From assembly GCA_016868255.1 (NCBI GenBank), contig VGHN01000003.1, positions 62,001-126,000 of the forward strand: DNA of 64,000 nt, read 5' to 3'. Within the stretch, counting starts at the first letter, position 1. Every line of letters begins with the position of its first letter. Below, in pieces: positions 50,513 to 60,337 of the stretch. A program made the translations under genes and the position numbers. This DNA is from Betaproteobacteria bacterium (GTDB lineage: Bacteria > Pseudomonadota > Gammaproteobacteria > Burkholderiales > Burkholderiaceae_A). The notes under the pieces are model-generated. The model was not told the origin of the DNA and searched no databases. It saw only the letters and a program-made list of their open reading frames with translations.

Positions 50513-51318
50513 CTGCCGCAATCCTGCTTGCCTTTTGGCTTCCAGCAGGCCTCTGGCTGAGCACCACTTGGTTCATGTTGGCGATATTGGTTGCACTTGC
50601 TTGGACCCTCAAGGAGTGGGCCGATTTGCTCAATCTTCCGGCTGGCCCCCGCTGGGCAGCACCCCTTTTTTTGCTGGCGCTACTCTCGCCCATCCTGCTC
50701 GACCCATTTCTAAACCCCTGGGACTTCGCCGCCTGGCTGCTCCTTCCGGCTTGCCTGGTCTGGTTGCTTTTGATGGGTGTTTCCATGTGGCGGGTTGGCT
50801 CTCCGCGCGGGTGGTGGGGGCTCTTCTACGCGTTGTTGTTCTGCGTGGCTTGTTTTCTTGCGATCTGGCTTGCTCGGCTGGAGGGATTGGCCTTTCTGCT
50901 CTCCGTGCTCCTATTGGTCTGGATCGCTGACACCGCCGCCTACTTCAGCGGTCGACTGATTGGCGGTGCGAAGCTCGCGCCTCGTGTCAGTCCCGGCAAG
51001 ACCTGGGCGGGGGTGGGCGGTGCGGTGCTTGGCAATCTTATTTACGTCTGGGTCTCTGGTATTTACTGGGACGCCAGTTGGGCGGCCTTTCTACTTGACC
51101 AGGCCGGCCTGGTCTATCTCTTGGTGTCCACCTTTGTCATTACCGGTGTCTCTGTGGTCGCCGACCTGCATCAATCGCTCCTGAAGCGGCAGGCCAACGT
51201 GAAAGACTCGGGCTGGATCCTACCGGGGCATGGAGGCGTCTTTGATCGGGTGGATGCGCTCTTGGCGGTGCTTCCATTTTCAGTGGTTTTCTTTGCCGTC
51301 TCAATGGGCAGGGGTTGA
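50494..51318 (+). CDS. cdsA: Phosphatidate cytidylyltransferase CdsA
   Basis: CdsA makes CDP-diacylglycerol, the precursor of all phospholipids, in the inner membrane. The 274-residue protein is very hydrophobic with about seven or eight membrane helices. The family signature is split across [28 protein letters not shown] and, near the C-terminus, [21 protein letters not shown] and [12 protein letters not shown]. It overlaps uppS by 19 bp. Its stop lies 2 bp before the preferred dxr start. Confidence 0.95.
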   Translation: MRLRVLTAAILLAFWLPAGLWLSTTWFMLAILVALAWTLKEWADLLNLPAGPRWAAPLFLLALLSPILLDPFLNPWDFAAWLLLPACLVWLLLMGVSMWRVGSPRGWWGLFYALLFCVACFLAIWLARLEGLAFLLSVLLLVWIADTAAYFSGRLIGGAKLAPRVSPGKTWAGVGGAVLGNLIYVWVSGIYWDASWAAFLLDQAGLVYLLVSTFVITGVSVVADLHQSLLKRQANVKDSGWILPGHGGVFDRVDALLAVLPFSVVFFAVSMGRG

Positions 51319-51320
51319 GT

Positions 51321-52535
51321 TTGAAAAAGCCCGCCGATCGCCCGCAAAGACTTGCAATCCTCGGAGCCACGGGCTCTATCGGCTCGAGCACCCTCGACAT
51401 TGTGCGTCGCCACCCCGAGCGTTTTCGCGTCATTGCCCTCTCTGCGAACCGGGACGCCGAGGGACTGCTCAAGCTCGTCGAGGAATTCCATCCGAAGGTG
51501 GTTTGTCTGGCGGACTCGGGTGCGGCCGAGGCATTCCGAAAGTATCTCGGCACCCGTCTGCACAAAGAGATTTTCATTGTCTCGGGTTCGGCTGGCCTCG
51601 AGGAACTCGCCCAGCTCAGCGATGTAGACACTGTGGTTGCGGGAATTGTGGGTGTTGCTGGTCTGCCTTCGGTACTCGCCGCCGCACGCGCCGGCAAGCG
51701 GGTGCTGCTAGCCAACAAAGAGGCCATGGTCTGCGCGGGGAGTCTTCTCGTGGACACCGCCGTTCATTCGGGCGCAACCATTCTCCCGATCGACAGTGAA
51801 CACAACGCCATCTTCCAGGCCCTCGGCTCTCAATACCGCTGCTTTAACCGGCCCGAACACGTTCGACGTGTCTTGCTCACTGCCTCGGGGGGGCCTTTCC
51901 GTGAGTGGCCCCTGGAGTCGATTCGATCGGCCACTGTGGCCCAGGCACTCAAGCATCCCAATTGGACGATGGGCAAGAAGATCACTGTGGACTCGGCCAC
52001 CATGGCCAACAAGGGCTTGGAGTGGATTGAGGCCCATTGGCTTTTTGCACTGGCCCCGCAGGAAATCCAAATCGTGGTCCACCCCGAGAGTATTGTTCAC
52101 TCGATGGTCGAGTTCTCTGATGCCTCGACCATTGCGCAGCTTGGGCCACCTGATATGCGCACGCCCATTGCCAATGCACTGGCCTGGCCCGATCGAATTG
52201 AGAGTGGCTCTAATTACTTGGACTGGGCCACGGTGGGCAGCCTCCGATTTGAGCCGCCAGACCCGGTTCGCTTTCCCGCACTGCGTCTTGCAGCGAACTG
52301 CCTTGAATCGGGACAGGCCGCGAGTAATATCTTCAATGCGGCCAACGAGCAGGCGGTTGATGCATTCTTGGAGGGCCGCATCTGTTTTGGCCAGATTCAG
52401 GATGGCGTCGAGGCTGTTCTCGATGCCCTTGAGGGGCGATTTCCGGAGCCAGGTTCTCTAGACGATGTGGTTCAGATCGATCGCGAGGCGCGCACGATGA
52501 CCAGTCATTGGATTTCGATGAACGAACAATCATGA
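51321..52535 (+). CDS. dxr: 1-deoxy-D-xylulose 5-phosphate reductoisomerase
   Basis: Dxr makes MEP from DXP with NADPH, the committed step of the MEP pathway; it works upstream of IspDF (13.2-14.6 kb). NADPH binding is in LAILGATGSIGSSTLDIV. The metal site is in PIDSEHNAIFQ, and ASGGPFREW, ITVDSATMANKGLE and VHPESIVHSMVEF are also present. Two TTG codons are candidates: one at 51315 and one at 51321. AGGGG at 51310-51314 is 6 bp from the second, so 51321 (404 residues) is preferred. The stop overlaps rseP by ATGA. Confidence 0.96.
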   Translation: MKKPADRPQRLAILGATGSIGSSTLDIVRRHPERFRVIALSANRDAEGLLKLVEEFHPKVVCLADSGAAEAFRKYLGTRLHKEIFIVSGSAGLEELAQLSDVDTVVAGIVGVAGLPSVLAAARAGKRVLLANKEAMVCAGSLLVDTAVHSGATILPIDSEHNAIFQALGSQYRCFNRPEHVRRVLLTASGGPFREWPLESIRSATVAQALKHPNWTMGKKITVDSATMANKGLEWIEAHWLFALAPQEIQIVVHPESIVHSMVEFSDASTIAQLGPPDMRTPIANALAWPDRIESGSNYLDWATVGSLRFEPPDPVRFPALRLAANCLESGQAASNIFNAANEQAVDAFLEGRICFGQIQDGVEAVLDALEGRFPEPGSLDDVVQIDREARTMTSHWISMNEQS

Positions 52536-53902
52536 CCATTCTCTCTTTCCTCTTTGCGATTGCATTGCTGGTATTTGTTCACGAGATGGGCCACTACCTC
52601 GCGGCCCGCTCTGTGGGGGTTGGGGTGGTTCGGTTCTCGATTGGGTTTGGCCCTGTTCTTTTCTCACGTGCGGATCGCCGTGGCTGTGAATGGGCCGTCT
52701 GCGCTTTGCCGCTCGGGGGCTACGTGAAGATGTGGGACACAAGCGCACCCGAGGAGCCCCAGTCGGGTACTTTTTTTGGCGAGAAGGATTCATTTCACAG
52801 CAAGTCGCTTGCCCAGAGGGCATGGATCGTCTCGGCTGGGCCTCTTGCAAACTTTATTTTCGCGTTCTTCGCCTTTTGGGCACTGGCACAGAATGGTCGT
52901 TGGGAGCCGGCCACCGAGTTGGCGGCACCTGCTGTTGAGTCGGTTGCTGGCCAAGCGGGCCTCCGCGAGGGTGACCGGGTTGCAGAGGTCTCGGGCCGCT
53001 CGGTGCAGAGTTTCAACGAGGTTCGCTGGCAGGTCTTTCGTCAACTGATCGCCTCGCCCTCGGAGTCGATCTCCCTGACAGTGATTGACGCAAACGGCTC
53101 CACGCGGACAGTCCCACTCGTATTTGCCAATGGGCCTGAAGGCATCACTTCACCGGATCAGCGCATGGCCACGCTTGGGCTCTCGCCCCGGTCATTTGGT
53201 GTTCGAGTCACGGGCGTGCAGCCCGATGGCCCAGCAGCCAAGGCGGGTCTGGCCGAGGGCATGGTGGTTCTTAGCGCTGCTGGCCAGACGGTGCTTCGGC
53301 CCCAAGACTTGGTGACGCTTGTTCGGGCATCGGGCGGTGCACCCGTTGAATTGTTATTGGTCGACACCATTGCGGGCTCACCCGGCGAGGAGCGCCCTGC
53401 TTCCGAGCGCCGCGTGACCATTAGCCCAGTGATTGGACCAAGTGGTCAGTACATCATTGGGATGGGCGTGGGGGTCCAGCCCCGATTCGTTCGTCAGGAC
53501 GCCTCCGCTATGGAGTCGGTTGCTCGCGCGGTCACCCGAACTTACGAGATTTCTCTGTTGTCGATTCAGGCGCTGTATCGAATGGTGACCGGAGAGCTCT
53601 CGTGGCGCCAACTCAACGGACCGGTGGCGATTGCAGAGGCCGCCGGCCAGTCGGCATCGATTGGTTGGACTGCCTTTCTGAGCTTCCTGGCACTGGTCAG
53701 TGTGAGTATCGGGGTGCTCAATCTGTTGCCGATACCGATGCTCGATGGAGGGCACCTCCTGTATTATTGCGTGGAGTTTGTCCGTGGTCGGCCCTTGTCC
53801 GATCGCATCCAACAGGCGGGCCAGAGAATTGGGTTGGCCATGGTGCTGGGCCTCACGGGCTTGGCGTTATTCAACGATTTCACTCGATTCTTTGGTCCAT
53901 AG
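52532..53902 (+). CDS. rseP: Site-2 intramembrane protease RseP
   Basis: RseP is an inner-membrane zinc metalloprotease that cleaves the anti-sigma factor RseA after DegS and also clears signal-peptide remnants. The zinc motif VHEMGHYLA (HExxH, residues 17-21) lies in the first membrane helix. Two PDZ domains follow (about 110-300), and LLPIPMLDGGHLL is the second active-site segment. The open frame begins at a TTG at 52508, but the ATG at 52532 overlaps the dxr stop as ATGA and gives 456 residues. bamA starts 1 bp after the stop. Confidence 0.95.
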   Translation: MTILSFLFAIALLVFVHEMGHYLAARSVGVGVVRFSIGFGPVLFSRADRRGCEWAVCALPLGGYVKMWDTSAPEEPQSGTFFGEKDSFHSKSLAQRAWIVSAGPLANFIFAFFAFWALAQNGRWEPATELAAPAVESVAGQAGLREGDRVAEVSGRSVQSFNEVRWQVFRQLIASPSESISLTVIDANGSTRTVPLVFANGPEGITSPDQRMATLGLSPRSFGVRVTGVQPDGPAAKAGLAEGMVVLSAAGQTVLRPQDLVTLVRASGGAPVELLLVDTIAGSPGEERPASERRVTISPVIGPSGQYIIGMGVGVQPRFVRQDASAMESVARAVTRTYEISLLSIQALYRMVTGELSWRQLNGPVAIAEAAGQSASIGWTAFLSFLALVSVSIGVLNLLPIPMLDGGHLLYYCVEFVRGRPLSDRIQQAGQRIGLAMVLGLTGLALFNDFTRFFGP

Positions 53903-53903
53903 C

Positions 53904-56303
53904 TTGAAGATAAAACCGGTTGTGCAGCAGGCCCCCATAGGTTTAATTGCCCTGGCGTTTCTGGCGGGCAGCGTGGCCCCCGTGTCCGCACAGGTCAGAA
54001 TGCCCAGTGCGCCTCCCGCATCCGATACCGAGCCAGCACCCGGTTCAGAGGCCAGGCCCGTGCCACTTGCGGGCGAGGGAATTGTTGTTCGCGACGTTCG
54101 GGTGGAGGGCCTTCAGCGAATCGAGCCCGGCACCATCTTCTCTTATCTACCCATTCGGGTTGGAGACCGCGTCAGCGAAAAGGTTGTGACCGAGTCGGTT
54201 CGCAGCCTGTTTGCGACTGGTTTTTTCAAAGATGTTCGAGTCGAGCTCGACCGCGACGTTCTGGTGGTGATCGTCGAAGAGCGCCCTGCCATTGGTGCCA
54301 TTGAGATTCGTGGCGCCAAGGAATTCGATCAAGAGGTCTTGAAGAAGGCACTGGCAGATACTGGCCTTGCCGAGGCCCGAATTTTTGATCGCGCGCTTCT
54401 GGACCGGGCCGAACAGGAGCTCAAGCGCCAGTACCTTGGGCGCGGCAAATACGACGTCCAGATTCAGTCCACCATTACGCCCCTTGAGCGCAATCGAGTG
54501 GCCATTTCAATGGCCATCGACGAGGGTGAGGATGCTCGAATCGCTGAAATTCGAATTGTTGGTGCAAAGGCCTTCAAGGAGAAGGATCTTCTCGATGAGT
54601 TCCAACTCTCGACTCGCACCTGGATGTCTTGGTACACCAAGGCAGATCAGTACTCCCGTCAGAAGCTCTCGGCTGATATCGAGACGCTTCGTGCCTACTA
54701 CCTCAACCGGGGCTTCTTGGAGTTCAAGCTCGATTCAAGCCTGGTGTCTCTCTCATCGGATCGGCGTCAGGTTTTCATTACCCTCGTGATCAACGAGGGC
54801 GACCGTTTCACCCTTGGCAATATGCAGCTCACTGGCGACTTATTGGGCCAGGAAGACAAGCTCAAACAACTCATTACCTTGAAGTCGGGTGAGGTTTTCT
54901 CGAATGAGAAATTGCTTGAGGTAACCAAGGCAATTACCGACCGCTTGGGTGAACTTGGCTATGCCTTTGCGAACGTGTCCCCAGTGCCAAGAGTCAATCG
55001 CGCCACCAAGGTTGTGGACTTTCAGCTTCAGGTGGACCCGGGTCGTCGAGTCTACGTGCGCAGAATTAATATCAGCGGCAACGCCAAGACTCGTGACGAA
55101 GTCATCCGCAGAGAGATGCGCCAGTTCGAGGCCTCATGGTATGACAGTGAGCGCATTCGGCTGTCCCGCAATCGGGTGGATCGACTTGGCTATTTCAAGC
55201 AAGTTGAAGTAGAAACCGAGCCGATTGCAGGTGCATCTGACCAGGTTGATGTGAACTTCAAAGTCGAGGAGAGACCTCTCGGAAGCCTTACCTTTGGCCT
55301 TGGTTTCTCGAGTTCTGACAAGCTTGTACTCTCGGGCTCCATAAGCCAGCAGAATTTTCTCGGATCAGGCACCAATGTCTCACTCGAAGTGAATACTAGT
55401 AAGGTCAATCGTGTTTTGGCCGTGAGTCAGTTTGATCCCTATTGGACCGATGATGGCATTAGCCGTTCGATAGATGTTTACCAACGAACGTTCAACGCCG
55501 ATGAACTCTCGAATCTGGGTCGTTACAAGATCGAGTCTGTTGGTGCGGGGATTCGATTCGGCATTCCTTACACGGAAGAGGATCGAATCTTTCTCGGGGT
55601 TGGTTACGAACAGTCGAAGGTTTCTGCTGTCTCGGGCGTGCTGCCCCTTAACTGGCAGGCGTTTACCAATAGTTTTGGTTCTCAGGCCGACGCGTATCTA
55701 CTGACACTGGGCTGGTCTAGAGATTCCAGAGACTCCGGAATCGCCCCCTCGAAGGGTCGTTATCAATACGTTTCAGCAGACTACGGCACTCCGGCGGGTG
55801 ATCTCGAGTACGTTCGACTGAATTATGGGCACCAATGGTTTTACCCTTTGAACCGTAAGATTACGTACGCAGTAAATACTGAAATTGGTTATGGGGTGGG
55901 TGTATCGGGTCGAGATTACCCGATCACCAAGAACTTCTACGTGGGCGGAATCGGCTCTGTGCGTGGTTTTGCGCCGAGTTCTATCGGGCCGCGTGAGCTT
56001 CAAAACGGCACCTTGGTTGCTGTCGGGGGCAACCGCAAGTTTGTCTTGAATAATGAGTTGCTTTTTCCGCTGCCTGGAATGGCGCAAGACAGAACCATTC
56101 GGCTCTTTACTTATCTCGACACAGGATCCGTCTGGGGCGAGGATGACTCTCTGGGTAGCCAGCCACTTCGAGTTTCAGCGGGTGCTGGAATTAGTTGGCT
56201 ATCTCCCGTTGGGCCGCTCAAGCTAAGTATGGGACAGGCAATTAGCAAAGAGACGGGTGATGCCACGCAGCGCGTTCAGTTTCAGATTGGAACAGGTTTT
56301 TAA
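53904..56303 (+). CDS. bamA: Outer membrane assembly factor BamA
   Basis: BamA inserts beta-barrel proteins into the outer membrane. The frame extends back into rseP, but a TTG at 53904 gives a proper signal peptide (MKIKPVVQQAPIGLIALAFL, cleavage near VSA-Q). The mature protein has five POTRA domains (about residues 60-400) and a 16-strand barrel with the loop-6 motif GSVRGFAP (about 685) and a terminal Phe, as expected for an outer-membrane barrel. The total is 799 residues. It sits between rseP and skp, which share the job of envelope protein quality. A GTG at 53922 is a weaker alternative start. Confidence 0.95.
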   Translation: MKIKPVVQQAPIGLIALAFLAGSVAPVSAQVRMPSAPPASDTEPAPGSEARPVPLAGEGIVVRDVRVEGLQRIEPGTIFSYLPIRVGDRVSEKVVTESVRSLFATGFFKDVRVELDRDVLVVIVEERPAIGAIEIRGAKEFDQEVLKKALADTGLAEARIFDRALLDRAEQELKRQYLGRGKYDVQIQSTITPLERNRVAISMAIDEGEDARIAEIRIVGAKAFKEKDLLDEFQLSTRTWMSWYTKADQYSRQKLSADIETLRAYYLNRGFLEFKLDSSLVSLSSDRRQVFITLVINEGDRFTLGNMQLTGDLLGQEDKLKQLITLKSGEVFSNEKLLEVTKAITDRLGELGYAFANVSPVPRVNRATKVVDFQLQVDPGRRVYVRRINISGNAKTRDEVIRREMRQFEASWYDSERIRLSRNRVDRLGYFKQVEVETEPIAGASDQVDVNFKVEERPLGSLTFGLGFSSSDKLVLSGSISQQNFLGSGTNVSLEVNTSKVNRVLAVSQFDPYWTDDGISRSIDVYQRTFNADELSNLGRYKIESVGAGIRFGIPYTEEDRIFLGVGYEQSKVSAVSGVLPLNWQAFTNSFGSQADAYLLTLGWSRDSRDSGIAPSKGRYQYVSADYGTPAGDLEYVRLNYGHQWFYPLNRKITYAVNTEIGYGVGVSGRDYPITKNFYVGGIGSVRGFAPSSIGPRELQNGTLVAVGGNRKFVLNNELLFPLPGMAQDRTIRLFTYLDTGSVWGEDDSLGSQPLRVSAGAGISWLSPVGPLKLSMGQAISKETGDATQRVQFQIGTGF

Positions 56304-56314
56304 GGAGTCTTTGT

Positions 56315-56851
56315 ATGATTCGTTTTAAGTGGTTTAAACGTTCTCTTTTGGTGATTTTTGTGACCTTCTTCGCGTCATCATCGTTGGTGGCCCAGTCCGC
56401 GTCGGCGGACATGAAGGTTGGCTTCGTCAGCACGGAGCGCGTCCTTCGGGAGTCCAATCCGGCGAAAGCCTCTCAGAAGAAACTAGAGGCGGAGTTTGCG
56501 AAACGCGAGAAGGAGGTTCAAGACCTCGCCAATAAGCTTCGTGGAATGTCAGAGAAACTCGAGCGCGATGCCACTGTCATGGCGGAGGCCGATCGGGCAA
56601 AGCGGCAGCGAGAGATTGCCGACATGGAACGGGATCTTCAGCGTCGTCAGCGTGAGTTTCGAGAGGATCTAAACCAGCGGCGCAACGAGGAACTTGCTCA
56701 GGTGGTCGAGCGGGCCAACAAGGCAATTCGCCAGATCGCTGAAGCGGAAAAATACGACATCATCTTCCAGGAGGCTGTTTTCGCCTCTCCGCGCATCGAC
56801 ATTACTGAGAAGGTGCTGAAGTCGCTCAATGCCCAATCAGGATCCAAGTGA
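56315..56851 (+). CDS. skp: Periplasmic chaperone Skp/OmpH
   Basis: Skp holds unfolded outer-membrane proteins in the periplasm and delivers them to BamA. The 178-residue precursor has a Sec signal peptide (basic MIRFKWFKR, hydrophobic core, cleavage near SASA-D), then KVGFVSTERVLRESNPAK and a long charged coiled coil (about residues 50-140) that forms the tentacles. TTAAGGAGTCTTTGT gives a strong Shine-Dalgarno. The gene is 11 bp after bamA and its 3' end overlaps lpxD by 23 bp. Confidence 0.94.
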   Translation: MIRFKWFKRSLLVIFVTFFASSSLVAQSASADMKVGFVSTERVLRESNPAKASQKKLEAEFAKREKEVQDLANKLRGMSEKLERDATVMAEADRAKRQREIADMERDLQRRQREFREDLNQRRNEELAQVVERANKAIRQIAEAEKYDIIFQEAVFASPRIDITEKVLKSLNAQSGSK

Positions 56852-57914
56852 TTCGCTTGGTTTGAGTGCGGCCGAACTGGCGCGCCAGTTCGGCGGGGTG
56901 TTGATTGGCGACGGCAGTCAGCGTGTAAACGGTTTTGCGGCTCTTGATACAGCAGGGCCTCAACACGCCGCCTTTATCAATTCGAATCGCTATGCCGATC
57001 AACTCGCTAGTTGCAAGGCTGGTCTGGTTGTTGTCCCTAGAGATTTCCAAGGCGACACTTCTCAATTCCCTTGTGTGGTTCAGAGCGATAACCCCTATTT
57101 GTTCTTCGCGCGTGCGAGCTTGGCGCTTATTGAGTTGGATCGACGCGCCAAGGTTCCAGCAACCGAGATCCACCCCACCGCAGTGGTGAACAAGACAGCC
57201 CAGATTGGCCAACGCGTCCGCATCGGCGCCTTTGTGAGCATTGGCGATGGCGTTCGGATCGGCGATAACAGCGATGTTGGGTCCCACACCGTTATTGCCA
57301 ACGGGGTGAAGGTGGGTGTCGCTGGCCAGATCCACGCCCGCGTCACAATCGAGGAAGGCACCTCCATTGGAGACCGTTGTGTGATTCATTCTGGCGTGGT
57401 GATCGGCTCCGACGGGTTCGGTTTCGCCCCCACCCCCGATCACCAATGGGTGAAGATTCCTCAGACCGGCGGTGTGGAGATTGGCAACGATGTTGAAATT
57501 GGTGCCAACACGGTGATTGATTGCGGGACTCTGAAACCCACGCGTGTGGGCAACGGCGTCAAGCTCGATAACCTCATTCAGGTGGCCCACAACGTGGAGA
57601 TTGGTGATCACACCGCCATTGCAGGATGTGTTGGTATTGCAGGCAGTGCGGTGATCGGGAAATACTGCCAAATTGGCGGTGCGGCCGGCATTCTCGGGCA
57701 CCTTCGCATTGCCGATCACACGGTGATTGGTCCCATGAGCCTCGTGATCTCGTCTATCGATGCTGCGGGGAAGTATGTTGGTGTCTTTCCCTTGCAGGCG
57801 GAAGCGGATTGGGAGCGTTCGGCAGCCATTGTTCGACGGTTGCCGTCGATGCGTTCCGAGATCAAGGCAGTTCGTTCAGAGTTGCGCAGTAATCCACATA
57901 ATCAAAAAGACTGA
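56829..57914 (+). CDS. lpxD: UDP-3-O-acylglucosamine N-acyltransferase LpxD
   Basis: LpxD adds the N-linked 3-hydroxyacyl chain in lipid A synthesis. The N-terminal uridine-binding domain (to about residue 110) is followed by a left-handed beta-helix of hexapeptide repeats. SDGFGFAPTPDHQWVKIPQ and the catalytic His in IQVAHNVEIGDH are clear. Its 361 residues are slightly longer than E. coli (341). The ATG at 56829 overlaps skp by 23 bp and has no good Shine-Dalgarno. A TTG at 56862, just past the skp stop, would match the E. coli N-terminus and is a real alternative. Confidence 0.94.
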   Translation: MPNQDPSDSLGLSAAELARQFGGVLIGDGSQRVNGFAALDTAGPQHAAFINSNRYADQLASCKAGLVVVPRDFQGDTSQFPCVVQSDNPYLFFARASLALIELDRRAKVPATEIHPTAVVNKTAQIGQRVRIGAFVSIGDGVRIGDNSDVGSHTVIANGVKVGVAGQIHARVTIEEGTSIGDRCVIHSGVVIGSDGFGFAPTPDHQWVKIPQTGGVEIGNDVEIGANTVIDCGTLKPTRVGNGVKLDNLIQVAHNVEIGDHTAIAGCVGIAGSAVIGKYCQIGGAAGILGHLRIADHTVIGPMSLVISSIDAAGKYVGVFPLQAEADWERSAAIVRRLPSMRSEIKAVRSELRSNPHNQKD

Positions 57915-57935
57915 GTCAGATAGGGGCCGTTTTGC

Positions 57936-58385
57936 ATGATGGACATTCGTGAAATCCTAGATATCCTCCCACATCGGTATCCGTTTCTTCTCGTTGACCG
58001 TGTTCTCGAGTGCACGCCTGGAGAGCGAATTGTTGCTGTGAAGAATGTCACCGTGAACGAAGAGTTTTTCAATGGCCACTTCCCGCATTACAAGGTCATG
58101 CCGGGTGTGTTGGTCATTGAGGCCCTCGCCCAGGCCGCCGGCATCCTCTCTTTTAAGACCATGAACAGCCAGGCCGATGAAAACTCCGTTTATTTCTTTG
58201 TCGGTATCGACAATGCACGGTTCAAGCGTCCGGTGGTTCCCGGCGATGTGCTGCGTCTTGAGGTGCAGATCGAGAGGCACTCTAGGGGGCTTTGGAAGTA
58301 CAAGGCGCAGGCATTGGTGGACGATCAACTGGCAGCCGAGGCAGACTTGATGTGCGCGTTGCGCGACATTCCAAAGGCCGATTGA
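57936..58385 (+). CDS. fabZ: 3-hydroxyacyl-ACP dehydratase FabZ
   Basis: FabZ dehydrates 3-hydroxyacyl-ACP in fatty acid elongation and competes with LpxA/LpxD for the same substrate. The hot-dog fold has [14 protein letters not shown] at the start and the catalytic His in [13 protein letters not shown], with the partner Glu in [12 protein letters not shown]. It is 149 residues long. The ATG at 57936 is 21 bp after lpxD with AGGGG upstream; a second ATG follows directly. The stop shares one base with lpxA (TGATG). Confidence 0.97.
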   Translation: MMDIREILDILPHRYPFLLVDRVLECTPGERIVAVKNVTVNEEFFNGHFPHYKVMPGVLVIEALAQAAGILSFKTMNSQADENSVYFFVGIDNARFKRPVVPGDVLRLEVQIERHSRGLWKYKAQALVDDQLAAEADLMCALRDIPKAD

Positions 58386-59176
58386 TGCCGGCGATTCACC
58401 CAACCGCAATTGTTGACACCAAGGCGGAGCTTGCGGCCGATGTCGAGGTTGGCGCCTATGCCATTGTTGGTCCCGGCGCTGTTATTGGCCCAGGCTGTCG
58501 GATCGACGCATTTGCTCAGGTGGTTGGCCTCACGCGTATGGGTCGTGACAACAAGGTGTTTTCACATGCCGTTATTGGCAACCCTCCTCAAGACAAGAAA
58601 TACGCGGGTGAGCCAACACGCTTAGAGATTGGGTCGGGCAACGTCTTTCGGGAGTTCGTGACCATCAACACCGGCACAGTTCAGGACAACGGCTGCACGA
58701 TCATCGGTGATCGAAATTGGATCATGGCCTATGTTCACATCGCTCACGATTGCCGTGTCGGGTCTGACACGATCATGGCCAATGCAGTGCAACTGGCTGG
58801 TCACGTCACTGTGGGTGACTGGGCCATTCTCGGCGGGATCACTGGCGTGCATCAGTTTGTTCGTGTGGGACCTCATGCCATGACGGGCGCAGGCACAACC
58901 TTGCTGCAGGATCTTCCGCCGTATGTGTTGTCCAACGGCAACCCAGCCTCCGCACATGGTTTGAATTCCGAGGGCCTGCGCCGTCGCGGGTTTTCCGAGC
59001 AGACCATTCGTGGTCTGAAGCAGACCTATCGGCATTTGTACAAATCGGGACTCTCTCTTGCAGATTCCATACTGGCCATCGAAGCAAGCCTGAGTGAACT
59101 CGATGATGCAGACCAGCCCGCTGTTGCTGCGCTGGTTGACTTCCTGCGCGCATCGGGCCGAGGGATTGTGAGGTAG
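58385..59176 (+). CDS. lpxA: UDP-GlcNAc O-acyltransferase LpxA
   Basis: LpxA performs the first step of lipid A synthesis, adding a 3-hydroxyacyl chain to UDP-GlcNAc. Hexapeptide repeats begin at IHPTAIVDTKAEL. The catalytic His is His121 in VHIAHDCRVG. Counting without gaps from that residue, the E. coli chain-length ruler Gly173 corresponds to Ala169, which may favour a chain shorter than C14. The C-terminal helical domain starts at GLRRRGFSEQ. I chose the ATG at 58385, which shares a base with the fabZ stop and has AAAGG upstream, giving 263 residues. Confidence 0.96.
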   Translation: MPAIHPTAIVDTKAELAADVEVGAYAIVGPGAVIGPGCRIDAFAQVVGLTRMGRDNKVFSHAVIGNPPQDKKYAGEPTRLEIGSGNVFREFVTINTGTVQDNGCTIIGDRNWIMAYVHIAHDCRVGSDTIMANAVQLAGHVTVGDWAILGGITGVHQFVRVGPHAMTGAGTTLLQDLPPYVLSNGNPASAHGLNSEGLRRRGFSEQTIRGLKQTYRHLYKSGLSLADSILAIEASLSELDDADQPAVAALVDFLRASGRGIVR

Positions 59177-59179
59177 CCA

Positions 59180-60337
59180 TTGTCGCGATGGGCCGTCTGC
59201 GCCGGAGAGGCTTCGGGAGACCTAATCGGTGCGCGTGGGTTGGAGACCTTCTTTTCACGCAATGGCCCAGCGCCGGTGGGCATTGGTGGCCCGAGGCTTC
59301 GCGAGATCGGGGTAGAGACTTGGTTCGATTGCAGTGAGCTCTCTGTTCGCGGATATGTAGAGACGCTGCGCCAACTCCCACGCATACTGGGTATTCGGAG
59401 AAGCTTTCTTGATCGTCTGACGCATTCGCCGCCGGTGGCTTACTTCGGTATTGATGCACCCGATTTCAATCTCGGTATTGAGGAGGCCCTTCGTGCAAGC
59501 GGCGTCTCGACGGTTCAATTTGTCAGTCCTGCGATCTGGGCGTGGCGTGCAAACCGCATTGAGAAGATTAAGAGGGCGGTGGAGCACATGTTGTGCATCT
59601 TCCCTTTCGAGGCGGCACTCTACAAAGACACAGGAGTGAAGGCCTTGTTCGTTGGACACCCCCTCGCATCCGACATTCCCTTCGCCCCCGATAAACAACC
59701 CGCTAGAGATCGTCTTGGACTCACAGATGGGCGTCCAGTTCTGGCCATCCTTCCAGGTTCCCGGGCATCCGAGATTGCTGCCTTGGGAAAAGATTTTCTC
59801 GAGGTGGCCATTGCGCTGGCCGGGGAGTTTCAGTCGGTTATTCCAGCGGCGACCCCGAGCATAGAGGAGCGTATTCAGTCACTTCCGAACTGGCCACTTG
59901 CCCAGGCCAAGGGGGTGCGTCTTCTCCCACAGCCTCAGGGTGCCCCACCAGTCTCCCATCTGGTGATGCAAGCGGCTGATATTGGGCTCGTTGCAAGTGG
60001 CACTGCTGCTCTGGAGATGGCGCTGTTCGGGCGTCCTCACCTGATTGCTTACCGAGTGCCCTGGCTGACGTATCGACTGATGAAGGCGCAGTCTCAGTCC
60101 CGCTTCATCGGACTTCCCAACATTATTCTCGATGCCCAGGTGGTCCCGGAGTACATTCAAGAGAACTGCAATGCGGCTGAATTAATCAAAGGAATTCAAG
60201 GCCTTCAGACTCACGCAGGCTTATACGAGTCGACGGTTGAGCGCTTCTCACTCTTGCACTCGGCCCTGCAGCGAGACACTCCGTCTCTGATATCCGATTA
60301 CCTAGAGGACGCTTTTAAGTCGTGCGCATCGGCATAG
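59180..60337 (+). CDS. lpxB: Lipid-A-disaccharide synthase LpxB
   Basis: LpxB is a GT-B family glycosyltransferase that joins lipid X to UDP-diacylglucosamine at the membrane face. The N-terminal CAGEASGDLIGARG (about residues 7-20) is diagnostic, with FGIDAPDFNLG, SPAIWAWRANRIEKIK and, in the second half, LPGSRASEI and ASGTAALEMALFGRPHL. It is 385 residues long. The start is a TTG at 59180 with GAGGT just upstream, 3 bp after lpxA. Its last 16 bp overlap rnhB. Confidence 0.95.
   Translation: MSRWAVCAGEASGDLIGARGLETFFSRNGPAPVGIGGPRLREIGVETWFDCSELSVRGYVETLRQLPRILGIRRSFLDRLTHSPPVAYFGIDAPDFNLGIEEALRASGVSTVQFVSPAIWAWRANRIEKIKRAVEHMLCIFPFEAALYKDTGVKALFVGHPLASDIPFAPDKQPARDRLGLTDGRPVLAILPGSRASEIAALGKDFLEVAIALAGEFQSVIPAATPSIEERIQSLPNWPLAQAKGVRLLPQPQGAPPVSHLVMQAADIGLVASGTAALEMALFGRPHLIAYRVPWLTYRLMKAQSQSRFIGLPNIILDAQVVPEYIQENCNAAELIKGIQGLQTHAGLYESTVERFSLLHSALQRDTPSLISDYLEDAFKSCASA

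Noticed and set aside
56826-57719. 297-codon open frame antisense to lpxD
   Set aside because: It mirrors the hexapeptide periodicity of LpxD, has repetitive low-information protein sequence and lies wholly within a certain gene.
57000-59000. Repeated motifs in lpxD and lpxA DNA
   Set aside because: They come from protein hexapeptide repeats (left-handed beta-helix), not from a DNA repeat or CRISPR.
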